Assembly: GCA_031427625.1 (NCBI GenBank)
Contig: JANPNV010000132.1
Coordinates: 1 to 64,000 of the forward strand
Direction: 5' to 3'
Source of the DNA: JADKIH01 sp031427625
Lineage (GTDB): Bacteria; Bacteroidota; Bacteroidia; AKYH767-A; 2013-40CM-41-45
DNA length: 64,000 nt
In this document: piece by piece, positions 23,835-33,521 of the stretch
How the letters are laid out: each line of letters starts with the position of its first letter
How positions within the stretch are numbered: position 1 is the first letter of the stretch
The notes under the pieces: model-generated
Seen by the model: the letters and a program-made list of their open reading frames with translations, nothing else
Told to the model about the DNA's origin: nothing
Databases searched by the model: none
Translations under genes and position numbers: made by a program

Positions 23835-26800
23835 TTATATCTCAATTTCAATGAGATCTTCAACCTTCTTTGGATTTACTCCCTGATCCTGGTCTTTCCC
23901 TTTCCATTTCTTCACTTTATTCTTCATTCGCTCATTCAATAGGTACATAACCGGAACAAGAATCAAGGTAAGGAATGTAGCAAACCCGAGACCGAAAATC
24001 ATCGTCCAGGATAGGGGTCCCCAAAAAGCTGTGTTGTCTCCACCAAAGTAAATATGAGGATTGAATTCGGTGAACAATTTTGCAAAATCAATATTCAATC
24101 CGAATGCCAGTGGCAATAATCCAAGAATCGCGGCGCAGGCAGTAAGAATCACAGGTGTCATACGTGTTTTTCCTGCCTCGACAATTGCATCAAATATAGG
24201 TACTCCTCGTTCACGAAGAAGATCAGTGAATTCAACTAGTAATATTCCATTTCTCACAACGATTCCAGCTAAAGCAATAATTCCAACACCACTCATAACG
24301 ATAGAAAATTCCATTTTAAACAGTGAGAATCCGATGAGGACCCCAATGATGCTGAATAAAATTTCAGTTAAGATAATCAAGGGTTTGCTTACAGAGTTAA
24401 ATTGTATAACAAGAATTAAAATGATTAGCAGGAGGGAAGCCATCATGGCCCAGCCAAGAAATGCTGAAGTTTCTGCCTGCTCTTCCTGAGAGCCTGTCAT
24501 CATCACTGTAACACCATTTGGCGATTTGAAATTTGATAATGCCTTCTGCACGTCTTGCACTACAACGTTCTCGTTATAGTCCGTTAATACATTTGATGAT
24601 ATGGTAACAAATCTTTTTTGATTTTTTCTTTTTATTACACCATATGTATCTGAATATTTAATTTCAGCGAAGGCTGACAAAGGTACATTTCTTACAATTC
24701 CACCCATGGACATATCGCGGTAAAGAATTTTCAGGTTACGTAACATATCTACATTGTACCGCTGATCATCTCTGTATTTGATTACAATATTGTAATCGTC
24801 GTTTACATCTCTGTATTTTGAGATATCAGTTCCGAGTACACCAAGAAAAATTTCATTTCCAATGGTGTAAGTAGAAATTCCTTCACGATTCGCGCGTTCC
24901 CGATCGATATCGAAAACTATCTGTGGCTTTTGATCCTGCAAATCGCTTCGAAGTTCTTCAACGCCATCAATCTTTAGTGAATCAAGTGTCCGTTTAAGCA
25001 ATTTACTTGTTGTAACCAGATCTTCATAATTATCGCCAGCAACTTCGATATTAACTGGCTTACCAACAGGAGGTCCGCCTTGCTCCTGTGCAACAGTAAT
25101 TTCCGCACCTGCAATTCCTTTTACAGCATCTCTGATCTTGCCCAAATATTTAGCGGAAGATTCGCCATTTCGTTTACCGAACTCAACAAATGCAATTGAA
25201 ACCTTGCTCTTATTTGGATAGTTTCCCTGATCTTCATCCTGAGGATCGGTAACTCCAACAGTTACATTTGCAATAACTGATTTTACAATTTTATTCGGCC
25301 AGTTTATTGCCTTATACACTCTTTCTTCTACAACCTTTGTTACGGAATCGGTATAACTCTGATCTGTTCCAACCGGCAAATTTGTGTATACATAGATAAA
25401 ATTAGGATCCGCTGTCGGGAAAAAACTAACTCCGCCATTTCTGGCACGTAACATAAATATAGATAGTGCGAAAATTAGTAAAACACTTAACATCATCGAC
25501 CAGGGTCTATGCAGACACCAAACTAAAACTCTTCTGTATTTTTCCTGAAACCTCGGCCAGAAATTTTCCTGAAACCGTCGAACAATATTTTTTAGCCAGT
25601 AATGATTTAATAGGAAGATCAGAAACATCAGTATGGCAAAATTTCCAAGACCAAAATTTATCAGATAGCCAAGGACAATGGCAATGGCAAAAATTATAAT
25701 AGATGCCTTTAGACTACGTGATTTTTTTTCTTCTCCGGGAATATGTGGTTTCATAAACCTCACAGCAAATACCGGATTAATAATGTAGGCTACTACAAGT
25801 GATGCAGTAAGTGTAACAATCAACGTGACCGGAAGAAAGAACATAAACTTTCCGATAATTCCCTTCCAGAAAAGCAAGGGTACGAAAGGAGCAAGGGTTG
25901 TTAGCGTTCCCGAAAAGACAGGAAGAAAAACTTCTCCTGCTGCCATCTTTGCTGCTTCTACAATACTTCTTTTTCCGTTAGCAAAAAGACGATGGGTGTT
26001 TTCTATTACCACAATTGCATCATCAACAACAATTCCCAATGCAAGCAGGAATGAAAATAATACAATCATATTTAAAGTGAAGCCAATTGTAGGCATTACA
26101 ATAAATGCTAGACACATTGATAATGGAACTGACATGGCCACAAAAAATGCATTTGCCGTTCCCATAAAAAACATAAGGACGATAAAAACGAGAACGAAAC
26201 CAATGATGATTGTATTTATCAGGTCGTGAAGTGTCATTCTTGTCTGATCACTTTGGTCTCCTGTTAACGTCACTATAAGATCTTTCGGCCATGAATTTTT
26301 CTGAAGATCAGCTATTAGGGTATTGATCTTATCAGAAGCCTCTATCAGGTTTTCTCCTTTTCTCTTGATAATATTTAATGTAATAACATTCTTCTTGTCA
26401 AGTCTTGCATAACTTTCCTGTTCGTGAAAACTATCAACCACTTCAGCAATTTCTTTCAGATAAACAGCATTACCGTGAATTGAATTAATTACCATTTTGC
26501 TAAGTTGCTCAGCATTCTTGAATTCTCCTGTTACACTTAAAGAACGTCTTACTCCATCCATATTTACCGATCCACCAGGAATAGTCAGATTCTCACTCTG
26601 AACTGCACGTGCGATATCGCTCATCGTAAGTCCTGCTGCCTGCATCTTCTGCATATCAACATTAATCTGGATTTCTCTCTCCAGAGCCCCGATCATCTCC
26701 ACTTTTTTAATTTCTTTCATGCTTTCAAGATGCTCTTTAGCATCATCAGCATATTTTTTCAACCGGGCTAAATCATAGTCTCCGCTAAGATTTACCTGCA

Positions 26801-27239
26801 TCACAGGAAGGTCAGCAAAATTAATGTCGATTATTTCAGGATCGTTTTTAAGATCTTTCGGAAGATCTTTTTTTGCCCGGTCAACAGCATCTTTTACTTT
26901 TTGCTTTGCAAAATCAATCTTTACATCAGAATTGAATTCCACCACTACATTGCAATAATCCTGAAGTGAATTACTTTTAATTTTTTTTACTCCCGCAATA
27001 CTCTTGCATTCCTTTTCAATAGGCCTGACAATAAGATTCTCCATATCCTTTGGAGATGTGCCGGGATAAATTACACTGACGTAAATATTCGGCAACGATA
27101 TATCTGGAAAGCTTTCTTTTGGAAGATTTATATATGCTATCGCTCCATATATAGCAAGTATTAGCGTTATTACAAATGTGGCAACCTTGTTGTCAATAGC
27201 CCATGATGAAGGCTTAAATTGTTTATATTTTTCTTGCAT
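23835..27239 (-). CDS. RND (AcrB/HAE1-type) efflux transporter
   Basis: This 1134-residue inner-membrane pump has 12 predicted TM segments, two large periplasmic porter loops and the proton-relay motif LGIVVDDAIVVIEN around residue 405, with the two Asp equivalent to AcrB Asp407/408. It opens with a typical SSWAIDNKVATFVITLILAIYG in pieces. A basic insert between TM6 and TM7 is longer than in AcrB. Together with the adaptor and TolC-like genes it forms a tripartite pump for drugs, detergents or similar. The last part is GKDQDQGVNPKKVEDLIEI, a charged tail. The upstream adaptor gene ends 30 bases away. Confidence 0.93.
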   Translation of the reverse strand: MQEKYKQFKPSSWAIDNKVATFVITLILAIYGAIAYINLPKESFPDISLPNIYVSVIYPGTSPKDMENLIVRPIEKECKSIAGVKKIKSNSLQDYCNVVVEFNSDVKIDFAKQKVKDAVDRAKKDLPKDLKNDPEIIDINFADLPVMQVNLSGDYDLARLKKYADDAKEHLESMKEIKKVEMIGALEREIQINVDMQKMQAAGLTMSDIARAVQSENLTIPGGSVNMDGVRRSLSVTGEFKNAEQLSKMVINSIHGNAVYLKEIAEVVDSFHEQESYARLDKKNVITLNIIKRKGENLIEASDKINTLIADLQKNSWPKDLIVTLTGDQSDQTRMTLHDLINTIIIGFVLVFIVLMFFMGTANAFFVAMSVPLSMCLAFIVMPTIGFTLNMIVLFSFLLALGIVVDDAIVVIENTHRLFANGKRSIVEAAKMAAGEVFLPVFSGTLTTLAPFVPLLFWKGIIGKFMFFLPVTLIVTLTASLVVAYIINPVFAVRFMKPHIPGEEKKSRSLKASIIIFAIAIVLGYLINFGLGNFAILMFLIFLLNHYWLKNIVRRFQENFWPRFQEKYRRVLVWCLHRPWSMMLSVLLIFALSIFMLRARNGGVSFFPTADPNFIYVYTNLPVGTDQSYTDSVTKVVEERVYKAINWPNKIVKSVIANVTVGVTDPQDEDQGNYPNKSKVSIAFVEFGKRNGESSAKYLGKIRDAVKGIAGAEITVAQEQGGPPVGKPVNIEVAGDNYEDLVTTSKLLKRTLDSLKIDGVEELRSDLQDQKPQIVFDIDRERANREGISTYTIGNEIFLGVLGTDISKYRDVNDDYNIVIKYRDDQRYNVDMLRNLKILYRDMSMGGIVRNVPLSAFAEIKYSDTYGVIKRKNQKRFVTISSNVLTDYNENVVVQDVQKALSNFKSPNGVTVMMTGSQEEQAETSAFLGWAMMASLLLIILILVIQFNSVSKPLIILTEILFSIIGVLIGFSLFKMEFSIVMSGVGIIALAGIVVRNGILLVEFTDLLRERGVPIFDAIVEAGKTRMTPVILTACAAILGLLPLAFGLNIDFAKLFTEFNPHIYFGGDNTAFWGPLSWTMIFGLGFATFLTLILVPVMYLLNERMKNKVKKWKGKDQDQGVNPKKVEDLIEIEI

Positions 27240-27269
27240 ATGTTTAAACGTTTAAGATGATCTGAAAAA

Positions 27270-28388
27270 TTATAGACTTACTGCATCACCTTCGATGACG
27301 TTTTGAAAACCATTTGTGATTACTTTATCACCTGGCTCAAGCCCGGAAATAATTTCTATAAAGCCATTGTAAATTATACCGGATTTGACAATTTTTCTCT
27401 TTGCAATTGTTTTTTTCCCTTCTGTATATATGAAATATACAAACTGACCTTCTGTTGATTTCTGTACAGAACCAACCGGTAATACATAGGCAGAAGGATT
27501 GTGATAATCAATTATCTTCATTATGGAAATCATATTCGGATGAAATAGTCCTTGTTTATCTGTTATCCTCACTTCAACATTAAATGTTCTATTCACCGGA
27601 TCGATCCTGTTGCCGGAATAATCTATGGTTGTCTTTATTTCTTTATTTAAATCAGGGAACCATAAAATAACATTATCGCCCTTATTAACCTTGCTGATAT
27701 AGGATTCTGCTACTTCTCCTTTTACTTTTAATGAAGATAAATTTAACACCCGAATTGCAGGAAGTCCCGGCATCACCGTTTGGCCAATTTTTATATCAAC
27801 TGCGTCAACTGTTCCATTTATTGGTGATTTAATTCTTGTCATATCAAGCTGCTGTTTCATGACATCCATTCTTCTTTCCATCGATTGTTTATTTGTCTTC
27901 GCCTGAAGAAACTGAACTTCACTGCCGATTTTCTGATCCCATAAATTTTTCTGCCTGTCGTATAGTTGTATTGTCAGTTCGAGCTGACTCTGTAATTCTG
28001 ATATACTTTGTTTTATTATCTTATCATCAATAATTGCAAGTACCTGTCCAACGCTAACCTTATCTCCTGCCTTAGCAAATAGAGAAGTTACCGTACCAGA
28101 TGCCTCCGGACTAAGCAACACATCCTGGTCCCCTTCGACTTTTGCCTGTACCTCGATAAAGTGATTGAATCCCTGAGGATGCATTTCGGTAATTCCTACT
28201 ACCTTGCTTTTTACTTCTGATGTATCTTCAAGTGCAAGTTCAGATTCAATCTTGTTTATTTTTTCCTTTAGATCACTCTGTTCTTTTTTTAATTTTTCTA
28301 ATTCAATTTTTTTATCTGTATTTTTTCCTGAATTGGAGCAGGCAGAAAGAATAGAAAGAATTGATAAAGCAAAAACTAATTTTTTCAT
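27270..28388 (-). CDS. RND efflux periplasmic adaptor lipoprotein
   Basis: The 372-residue membrane fusion protein has a lipobox (LSILSAC, Cys at 16), a Lys/Glu-rich heptad segment (about 25-55) that looks like an extra N-terminal coiled coil, a biotinyl-lipoyl half (GTVTSLFAKAGDKVSVGQVLAIIDD, about 96-120), an alpha-hairpin, then the second lipoyl half and beta-barrel. It bridges the RND pump and the outer membrane channel. It lies between them in the same operon, 20 bases after the tolC-like gene. Confidence 0.92.
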   Translation of the reverse strand: MKKLVFALSILSILSACSNSGKNTDKKIELEKLKKEQSDLKEKINKIESELALEDTSEVKSKVVGITEMHPQGFNHFIEVQAKVEGDQDVLLSPEASGTVTSLFAKAGDKVSVGQVLAIIDDKIIKQSISELQSQLELTIQLYDRQKNLWDQKIGSEVQFLQAKTNKQSMERRMDVMKQQLDMTRIKSPINGTVDAVDIKIGQTVMPGLPAIRVLNLSSLKVKGEVAESYISKVNKGDNVILWFPDLNKEIKTTIDYSGNRIDPVNRTFNVEVRITDKQGLFHPNMISIMKIIDYHNPSAYVLPVGSVQKSTEGQFVYFIYTEGKKTIAKRKIVKSGIIYNGFIEIISGLEPGDKVITNGFQNVIEGDAVSL

Positions 28389-28408
28389 ATTTATGTAATT
28401 TGTGATTA

Positions 28409-29752
28409 TTAATAGTTGAAATTCCCTAACGCTTTATCAAGATCTACTTTTGCGATAACGGCATTGTATAAAGAATTGAAATAGTTTACTTGTGCCTCTT
28501 TAAGGGAAGTTTCAGCATCAAGAACTTCCAGATTTGAGCCAACACCCTGATCATATTTAAGTTTTGTAATGGTTGAAATTGTAGAAGCAAGATCCAGATT
28601 TTTTTCTTGCACCTTCAGGGATGAAATCGCATCGAGTAGGGCTGAGCGACTTGAACTAGCCTGAAGGTTTATCGCTTCTTCAAAGTTCTTAAGTTCATTA
28701 TCTATTTTATTTAGCGTAAGTCTTTCCTGTCTGATGCGGTTTTCTCTTTGCATACCATCAAATAAATTAATACTTAATGTAGCACCAATAATTCCTGTAG
28801 GAAACCATCGGTATTCACTATTGAATATATTAAATTCAGCCCTCTGTGCCGTGGTGCTCAGATTGCCATATGCAACAAGCTTTGGAATATACTGGCTTTT
28901 GTATCTTTTCAAATTATATTCTTGCAGTCTAGCTTGTGTTACCAGAATAGAATATTCAATTCGTTTAGCAGGGTCTGTTTTTTCTAGCGACGACTGTAAA
29001 TTTTTAACAGCATCAATATCGATGGAGTCAGTAATTATAAGCATTTCAGACTGAGGAAAACCCATTTGATACTTTAGCATTTTTTCAGAAAGTTCGATAG
29101 TGCGTTCAAAGTTCTCTGTTTCGGTTAAAATATTATTATATGCTACCTGAACCCGGTCAGCATCAATTTTCTCTACAAATCCATTTTCAAACATCGCCTT
29201 TATATCTGAAGATAATTTTTGCAGGCGGATTCTGTTTGCATCAAGTACTTTTTTTCTTTCTCGTAAAAGAAGAATGGAATAATATGACTTAGTAACTGTT
29301 ATTGCAGTTTCGAGTTTTGTACGAATAAGATTTTTATTCGATAAATCACGATACGTTCTTGATGCACTTACACCGATAAGATAAGAAGGGTCAAATAATA
29401 ATTGGGTGGCTGATATTCCGGCGGTTGAATTCCAGCGTGTTCCAAACTGTACAGGAACGAAGGAACCTTTCTCACCACCAAAAAATTCGCCCGGGACAAA
29501 TGATACAGGAATTTTTTCATAATCTTTTATATCAAAACTTGCGTTCAGCTGCGGCAATCCTTCTCCGATTGTTTCTCGAACTTTGTATTTTGATATCTCA
29601 GCATCTAATCCTGCATTCAAAACATCTTTTTGATGAGTGATTGCATAATCAATTGCTTGTTTAATCGAGAATTTTAAAGTAGAATCGGTTGATTGAGCGA
29701 TAGTGGTTATTGCTGAGAGCAGCATGAATAAAAAAAGTGACAAATTTCTCAT
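28409..29752 (-). CDS. TolC-family outer membrane efflux protein
   Basis: The 447-residue protein has a signal peptide (about 1-19) and the duplicated long-helix pattern of TolC proteins. The AIDYAITHQKDVLNAGLDAEISKYKVRE start and the late LDLASTISTITKLKYDQGVGSNLEVLDAETSL segment are canonical when read in pieces. It forms the outer membrane exit duct of the tripartite pump. It is the second gene of the operon, 39 bases after tetR. Confidence 0.92.
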   Translation of the reverse strand: MRNLSLFLFMLLSAITTIAQSTDSTLKFSIKQAIDYAITHQKDVLNAGLDAEISKYKVRETIGEGLPQLNASFDIKDYEKIPVSFVPGEFFGGEKGSFVPVQFGTRWNSTAGISATQLLFDPSYLIGVSASRTYRDLSNKNLIRTKLETAITVTKSYYSILLLRERKKVLDANRIRLQKLSSDIKAMFENGFVEKIDADRVQVAYNNILTETENFERTIELSEKMLKYQMGFPQSEMLIITDSIDIDAVKNLQSSLEKTDPAKRIEYSILVTQARLQEYNLKRYKSQYIPKLVAYGNLSTTAQRAEFNIFNSEYRWFPTGIIGATLSINLFDGMQRENRIRQERLTLNKIDNELKNFEEAINLQASSSRSALLDAISSLKVQEKNLDLASTISTITKLKYDQGVGSNLEVLDAETSLKEAQVNYFNSLYNAVIAKVDLDKALGNFNY

Positions 29753-29791
29753 ATGGGGTATGACGATGAATCAGATAATATATTTTAAAGT

Positions 29792-30415
29792 TTATTTCTT
29801 TTTAATTGATTTTCTGTACTTCTCCATTAATTTAAATCCTTTAGGTGTTACAATACCATGCAGGAAATGGTCGATCAGAGCAATTTGCACATCTGTAATT
29901 TTAAAATCTTCCGGAGCATACAGAGATGGATTAAATCCCATCTCTACTTCTTCGATTCGTAAACGTGCCAGAATTTTAATTTTTATTTCTTTCCTGTAAA
30001 GATCAAGTTGAATTCCGCGTTTTAGATTTTCTTCAATAAAGCCAATCAACATTCTCTCTTTAAAATCTTTAAATGCATTCCATGATTGCGGGTGATATTT
30101 CTGAAGATGATAAAATACTGCAGGATTTACACTTTTGAAATAATTCTCAAGGTGGTACATCATCTTTACCATCTCATCGATTGCATCTAAACTGTTTTTT
30201 CTGATCTCCAGTATTTCTGATTCCCGACAATTTATCTGCGCCTTTGTGAAGGATCTAACTAAATCGTTTTTGTCCCGGTAATAAATATAAATAGTCTTTT
30301 TTGAAATTCCTAGGTGAGACGCGATATCATCCATAGTAATCGTCCTGATTCCATGCTTGAAAAACAGAGCCCCTGTTTCACTTAGTATTCGCTCTTCTAT
30401 ATTACTATTTTTCAT
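29792..30415 (-). CDS. TetR-family transcriptional regulator of the efflux operon
   Basis: The 207-residue protein has an N-terminal TetR helix-turn-helix (about 10-55: ERILSETGALFFKHGIRT then MDDIASHLGISKKTIYIYYRDK), followed by a helical ligand domain. I start it at ATG 30415; a longer frame continues upstream but runs through its own promoter. The -7 box ends at 30424, only about 9 bases upstream, so the mRNA is nearly leaderless. As first gene of the pump operon with a palindrome over its promoter, it most likely represses itself and the pump until a ligand binds. Confidence 0.9.
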   Translation of the reverse strand: MKNSNIEERILSETGALFFKHGIRTITMDDIASHLGISKKTIYIYYRDKNDLVRSFTKAQINCRESEILEIRKNSLDAIDEMVKMMYHLENYFKSVNPAVFYHLQKYHPQSWNAFKDFKERMLIGFIEENLKRGIQLDLYRKEIKIKILARLRIEEVEMGFNPSLYAPEDFKITDVQIALIDHFLHGIVTPKGFKLMEKYRKSIKKK

Positions 30416-30423
30416 TCCGAACG

Positions 30424-30454
30424 CAAAACTATGGAAACTATTTATGAATACAAA
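30424..30454 (-). promoter_or_regulatory. Promoter of the tetR-efflux-mqnA operon
   Basis: On the minus strand TTTG (30454-30451) and TAGTTTTG (30431-30424) are separated by 19 bases. This exactly fits the Bacteroidota promoter TTTG-N19-TAnnTTTG. Predicted initiation is about 5 bases before the tetR ATG. Confidence 0.7.
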
Positions 30455-30461
30455 GTTTCCA
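30432..30461. promoter_or_regulatory. Candidate TetR operator
   Basis: TGGAAACT (30432-30439) and AGTTTCCA (30454-30461) are perfect 8-base half-sites with a 14-base spacer, 30 bases in all. The palindrome covers the spacer and -33 element of the operon promoter, an ideal position for repression. Binding by the adjacent TetR protein is inferred. Confidence 0.6.
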
Positions 30462-30533
30462 ATCAAATATTTTCCTTTATATATTAATAAGATTTGGCTA
30501 ATTGTTTCTACCTTCGGCTCTTTAAAATTTACA

Positions 30534-31877
30534 ATGGCTTCACACTCACTAAGTGCTATTTCCCCCATTGATGGGCGATATCATTCCCTCACTACTGAAT
30601 TATCTGGATATTTTTCAGAAGCGGCGCTCATGAAGTACAGGTTGCAGGTTGAAATCGAATATTTTATCGCTTTGTGCGAATTGCCCTTGCCTCAGCTTGG
30701 TAAATCTAGACAACCCGATTTTGAAAAGCTCAGAATGATATATTTGGAGTTTAATTCCGCTGATGCATTAAACATTAAAGAGAAGGAAGCTAAGACTAAT
30801 CATGATGTTAAAGCCCTCGAATATTTCATTAAAGAAAAATTTATTGAATTTGGCCTTACTGAAGTGAGAGAATTTGTCCATTTCGGACTTACTTCTCAGG
30901 ATATAAATAATACTGCATTTCCACTTGCCTTGAAAGATGCAATTAAAAATGTTTACATGCCACTTTTAAGTGGTGTTTTAGAACTGCTTAACGTCTTATC
31001 GTTAAAGTGGAAGGACATCGCAATGTTATCCCGGACACATGGCCAACCCGCTTCTCCAACAAGACTCGGAAAGGAATTGATGGTTTTTATTGAAAGGCTT
31101 GAAGATCAAATTATACTTTTTAAAAATATTCCTTTCTCTTCTAAATTTGGTGGCGCAACCGGAAATTTCAATGCCCATCATGTTGCCTATCCTGAAATTG
31201 ATTGGAAGAAATTTGCCAACCGATTCGTGAAAGATAAACTCGGACTCGAACGTCAGCAATTCACAACTCAAATAGAGCATTATGATAACCTTTGTGCATT
31301 ATTTGATAATGTGAAAAGGATAAATAATATTCTTATCGATCTGAACCGTGATGTCTGGACATATATTTCTATGGATTATTTTAAGCAACAGATCAGCGAG
31401 GGAGAAATCGGTTCGTCAGCGATGCCTCATAAAGTTAACCCGATTGATTTTGAAAATTCAGAGGGAAACCTTGGGTTAGCTAATTCTATGTTTGAATATC
31501 TTTCTTCAAAACTACCAATCTCAAGACTTCAACGCGACCTTACGGATTCAACTGTTCTTAGAAATGTAGGTGTTCCTTTTGGACATACGGTAATCGCGAT
31601 GAAATCACTTCTGAAGGGGTTGAATAAGCTATCATTAAATGAAGATGCTATCAGTAAAGATCTCGACGACAACTGGCCTGTAATCGCTGAAGCAATACAG
31701 ACAATTCTCAGAAGAGAGAATTATCCAGACCCTTACGAAAAACTGAAAGATCTTACACGAACCAATAAAAAAATTGACAAGGAAGTGCTGCAGTCGTTTA
31801 TCAATTCACTGGATATTGAAGAAGGAGTAAAAAATGAATTACTTTTAATAACTCCTTTTAATTATACGGGAATTTAA
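30534..31877 (+). CDS. purB: Adenylosuccinate lyase
   Basis: PurB cleaves SAICAR to AICAR and adenylosuccinate to AMP, two steps of purine synthesis. The 447-residue protein has catalytic His169 in SRTHGQPASP, the fumarase-superfamily signature GSSAMPHKVNPIDFE (293-307) with the catalytic Ser, and N-terminal ISPIDGRYHSLTTEL. I use ATG 30534, which gives the normal family length; an upstream in-frame extension overlaps the tetR start and promoter. The gene is divergent from tetR over 118 bases and followed by a glycosyltransferase gene 29 bases on. Confidence 0.95.
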   Translation: MASHSLSAISPIDGRYHSLTTELSGYFSEAALMKYRLQVEIEYFIALCELPLPQLGKSRQPDFEKLRMIYLEFNSADALNIKEKEAKTNHDVKALEYFIKEKFIEFGLTEVREFVHFGLTSQDINNTAFPLALKDAIKNVYMPLLSGVLELLNVLSLKWKDIAMLSRTHGQPASPTRLGKELMVFIERLEDQIILFKNIPFSSKFGGATGNFNAHHVAYPEIDWKKFANRFVKDKLGLERQQFTTQIEHYDNLCALFDNVKRINNILIDLNRDVWTYISMDYFKQQISEGEIGSSAMPHKVNPIDFENSEGNLGLANSMFEYLSSKLPISRLQRDLTDSTVLRNVGVPFGHTVIAMKSLLKGLNKLSLNEDAISKDLDDNWPVIAEAIQTILRRENYPDPYEKLKDLTRTNKKIDKEVLQSFINSLDIEEGVKNELLLITPFNYTGI

Positions 31878-31906
31878 TTCTTCATGCTTTTTATAATTCA
31901 CAGAAC

Positions 31907-32779
31907 ATGAAAGTCTGCGGTTTTACTTTTATCAGAAATGCTGTCAAGTACGACTATCCCGTTGTCGAATCAATATCTTCTATTTTACCTTTATGTGATA
32001 AGTTTATTGTCGTTTGTGGTAATTCTGTCGATAATACAAGAGAACTCATTAGTAAAATAAATCCTGATAAGGTCATTATCATTGATAGCGTATGGGACGA
32101 TTCGTTGCGGGATGGCGGAAAGGTGCTGGCATTAGAAACGAATAAAGCGATTGATGCATTACCAGCTGATTATGACTGGGGTTTTTACCTTCAAGCCGAT
32201 GAAGTTATTCATGAGGATTATCATTCTTACATAATTTCCTCCATGAAGAAATGGAAAGATGATAAAAATACCGACGGATTACTTTTCGATTACAAGCATT
32301 TTTATGGTTCCTACGACTATGTCGGTGACTCCACACGTTGGTATAGAAATGAAGTGAGAATTATCCGGTGCGATAAATCAATTCGTTCTTTTCGTGATGC
32401 ACAAGGATTTAAAAAAAACGGAAGGCTTCTGAATGTTAGAAATGCCGAAGCATCTGTATATCATTACGGTTGGGTAAAGCCGCCAATCTTACAGCAGGAA
32501 AAGCAAAAATATTTTCATTCTTTGTGGCATTCAGACGAATGGCTGAAAAAGAATGTAGCAAATACCGACCAGTTTGATTATTCAAAGATTGATTCTTTAA
32601 CATTATTCAATGGAACGCATCCTTCTGTTATGAAAGAAAGAATTGAGAGCAGTAATTGGAAGTTTAATTACGATCCATTAAAGAAAAGGCTTCCGTTGAA
32701 ACCGAGGATAAAGCTTTTTGTTGAAAAACTAACAGGATGGAGACCGGGAGAGTATAAAAATTTTAAGATTCTTCGATAA
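31907..32779 (+). CDS. Glycosyltransferase, family 2-like
   Basis: The 290-residue cytoplasmic protein opens MKVCGFTFIRNAVKYDYPVVESI with the nucleotide-sugar fold of GT-A enzymes, a VVCGNSVDNTRELI segment and the acidic metal-binding stretch YLQADEVIHEDY (about 96-107), where the DxD counterpart is QADE. It resembles WaaE/KdtX-like GT2 proteins without a membrane anchor. A role in envelope sugar assembly is likely, but donor and acceptor are unknown. It follows purB by 29 bases and converges with the next gene. Confidence 0.75.
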   Translation: MKVCGFTFIRNAVKYDYPVVESISSILPLCDKFIVVCGNSVDNTRELISKINPDKVIIIDSVWDDSLRDGGKVLALETNKAIDALPADYDWGFYLQADEVIHEDYHSYIISSMKKWKDDKNTDGLLFDYKHFYGSYDYVGDSTRWYRNEVRIIRCDKSIRSFRDAQGFKKNGRLLNVRNAEASVYHYGWVKPPILQQEKQKYFHSLWHSDEWLKKNVANTDQFDYSKIDSLTLFNGTHPSVMKERIESSNWKFNYDPLKKRLPLKPRIKLFVEKLTGWRPGEYKNFKILR

Positions 32780-32785
32780 TAGAAA

Positions 32786-33505
32786 TTACCACCCCGATGC
32801 AAGTACATCGGCCAGATGCATGACCTTAATTTTATTATTGTTTTTTTGAAGGTAGCCTTGTAAATGCATCAGACAGGAAGAATCAGTAGAGATTAATATT
32901 TCAGCTTCAGTTGCATTGGCATTAATTATTTTTTGTTCTGCCATACCTACAGCTATTGGTTCATATTTTACCGAAAATGTTCCACCAAATCCACAGCAGG
33001 TTTCTGTATCATTCATCTCTCTTATTTCAAGGCCGCGAACATTGGATAAAAGTATTCGTGGTTCATTTTTTATTCCCATTTCGCGAAGAGCACTGCAAGA
33101 ATCATGATAGGTCGCAATGCCATCCAATCGGGCACCTACATCAGTGACGTGAAGCACATTTACCAGGAAATCGCTGAATTCGTAAATATTTTTTTGAACA
33201 CTTTTTGCCTTATTGTGCTGAGCAGAATTATGAAAAATTTCGGGATAATAATTTTTTACCATTCCAGCGCAAGAGGCAGAGGGAGAAACAATGTATCTCT
33301 CATTCGGAAAATCAGAAATAAATTTTTCCGCAACCTGTTTACACTCATCCCAGTAACCGGCGTTAAAAGCGGGCTGACCACAACAAGTTTGTTCAGGATT
33401 GTAATTAACAGTGCAACCGACTTTTTCCAGAACCTTAATCATATTAAGTGCAGTATTCGGATAAATCTGATCGATGAAACAGGGGATAAATATATCTACA
33501 AGCAT
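32786..33505 (-). CDS. (Fe-S)-binding protein, LutA/LldE-like
   Basis: The 239-residue protein has two cysteine-rich CCG-type domains: CCGQPAFNAGYWDEC (41-55) and CCGFGGTFSVKYEPI (about 168), plus SASCAGMVKNYYPEIF and a YHDSCSALREMGI segment. This is the layout of LutA/LldE, a subunit of the iron-sulfur lactate oxidase LutABC, and of related heterodisulfide reductase-like subunits. No lutB or lutC is beside it, so lactate use is only inferred. It lies 16 bases after the MFS gene and is the last gene of the hemE operon. Confidence 0.85.
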   Translation of the reverse strand: MLVDIFIPCFIDQIYPNTALNMIKVLEKVGCTVNYNPEQTCCGQPAFNAGYWDECKQVAEKFISDFPNERYIVSPSASCAGMVKNYYPEIFHNSAQHNKAKSVQKNIYEFSDFLVNVLHVTDVGARLDGIATYHDSCSALREMGIKNEPRILLSNVRGLEIREMNDTETCCGFGGTFSVKYEPIAVGMAEQKIINANATEAEILISTDSSCLMHLQGYLQKNNNKIKVMHLADVLASGW

Positions 33506-33521
33506 ATTTTCTATAAGCGAA

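Noticed and set aside
30357..30533. Longer N-terminus for PurB
   Set aside because: The extension overlaps the tetR coding region and lacks similarity to PurB; ATG 30534 gives the normal length.
30416..30568. Longer N-terminus for the TetR regulator
   Set aside because: The extra codons run through the promoter, the palindrome and the purB start, and have no resemblance to TetR proteins.
32802..32819. CCGATG-N6-CATCGG inverted repeat as terminator
   Set aside because: It lies in the 3' coding end of the LutA-like gene and has no T run after it on either strand.
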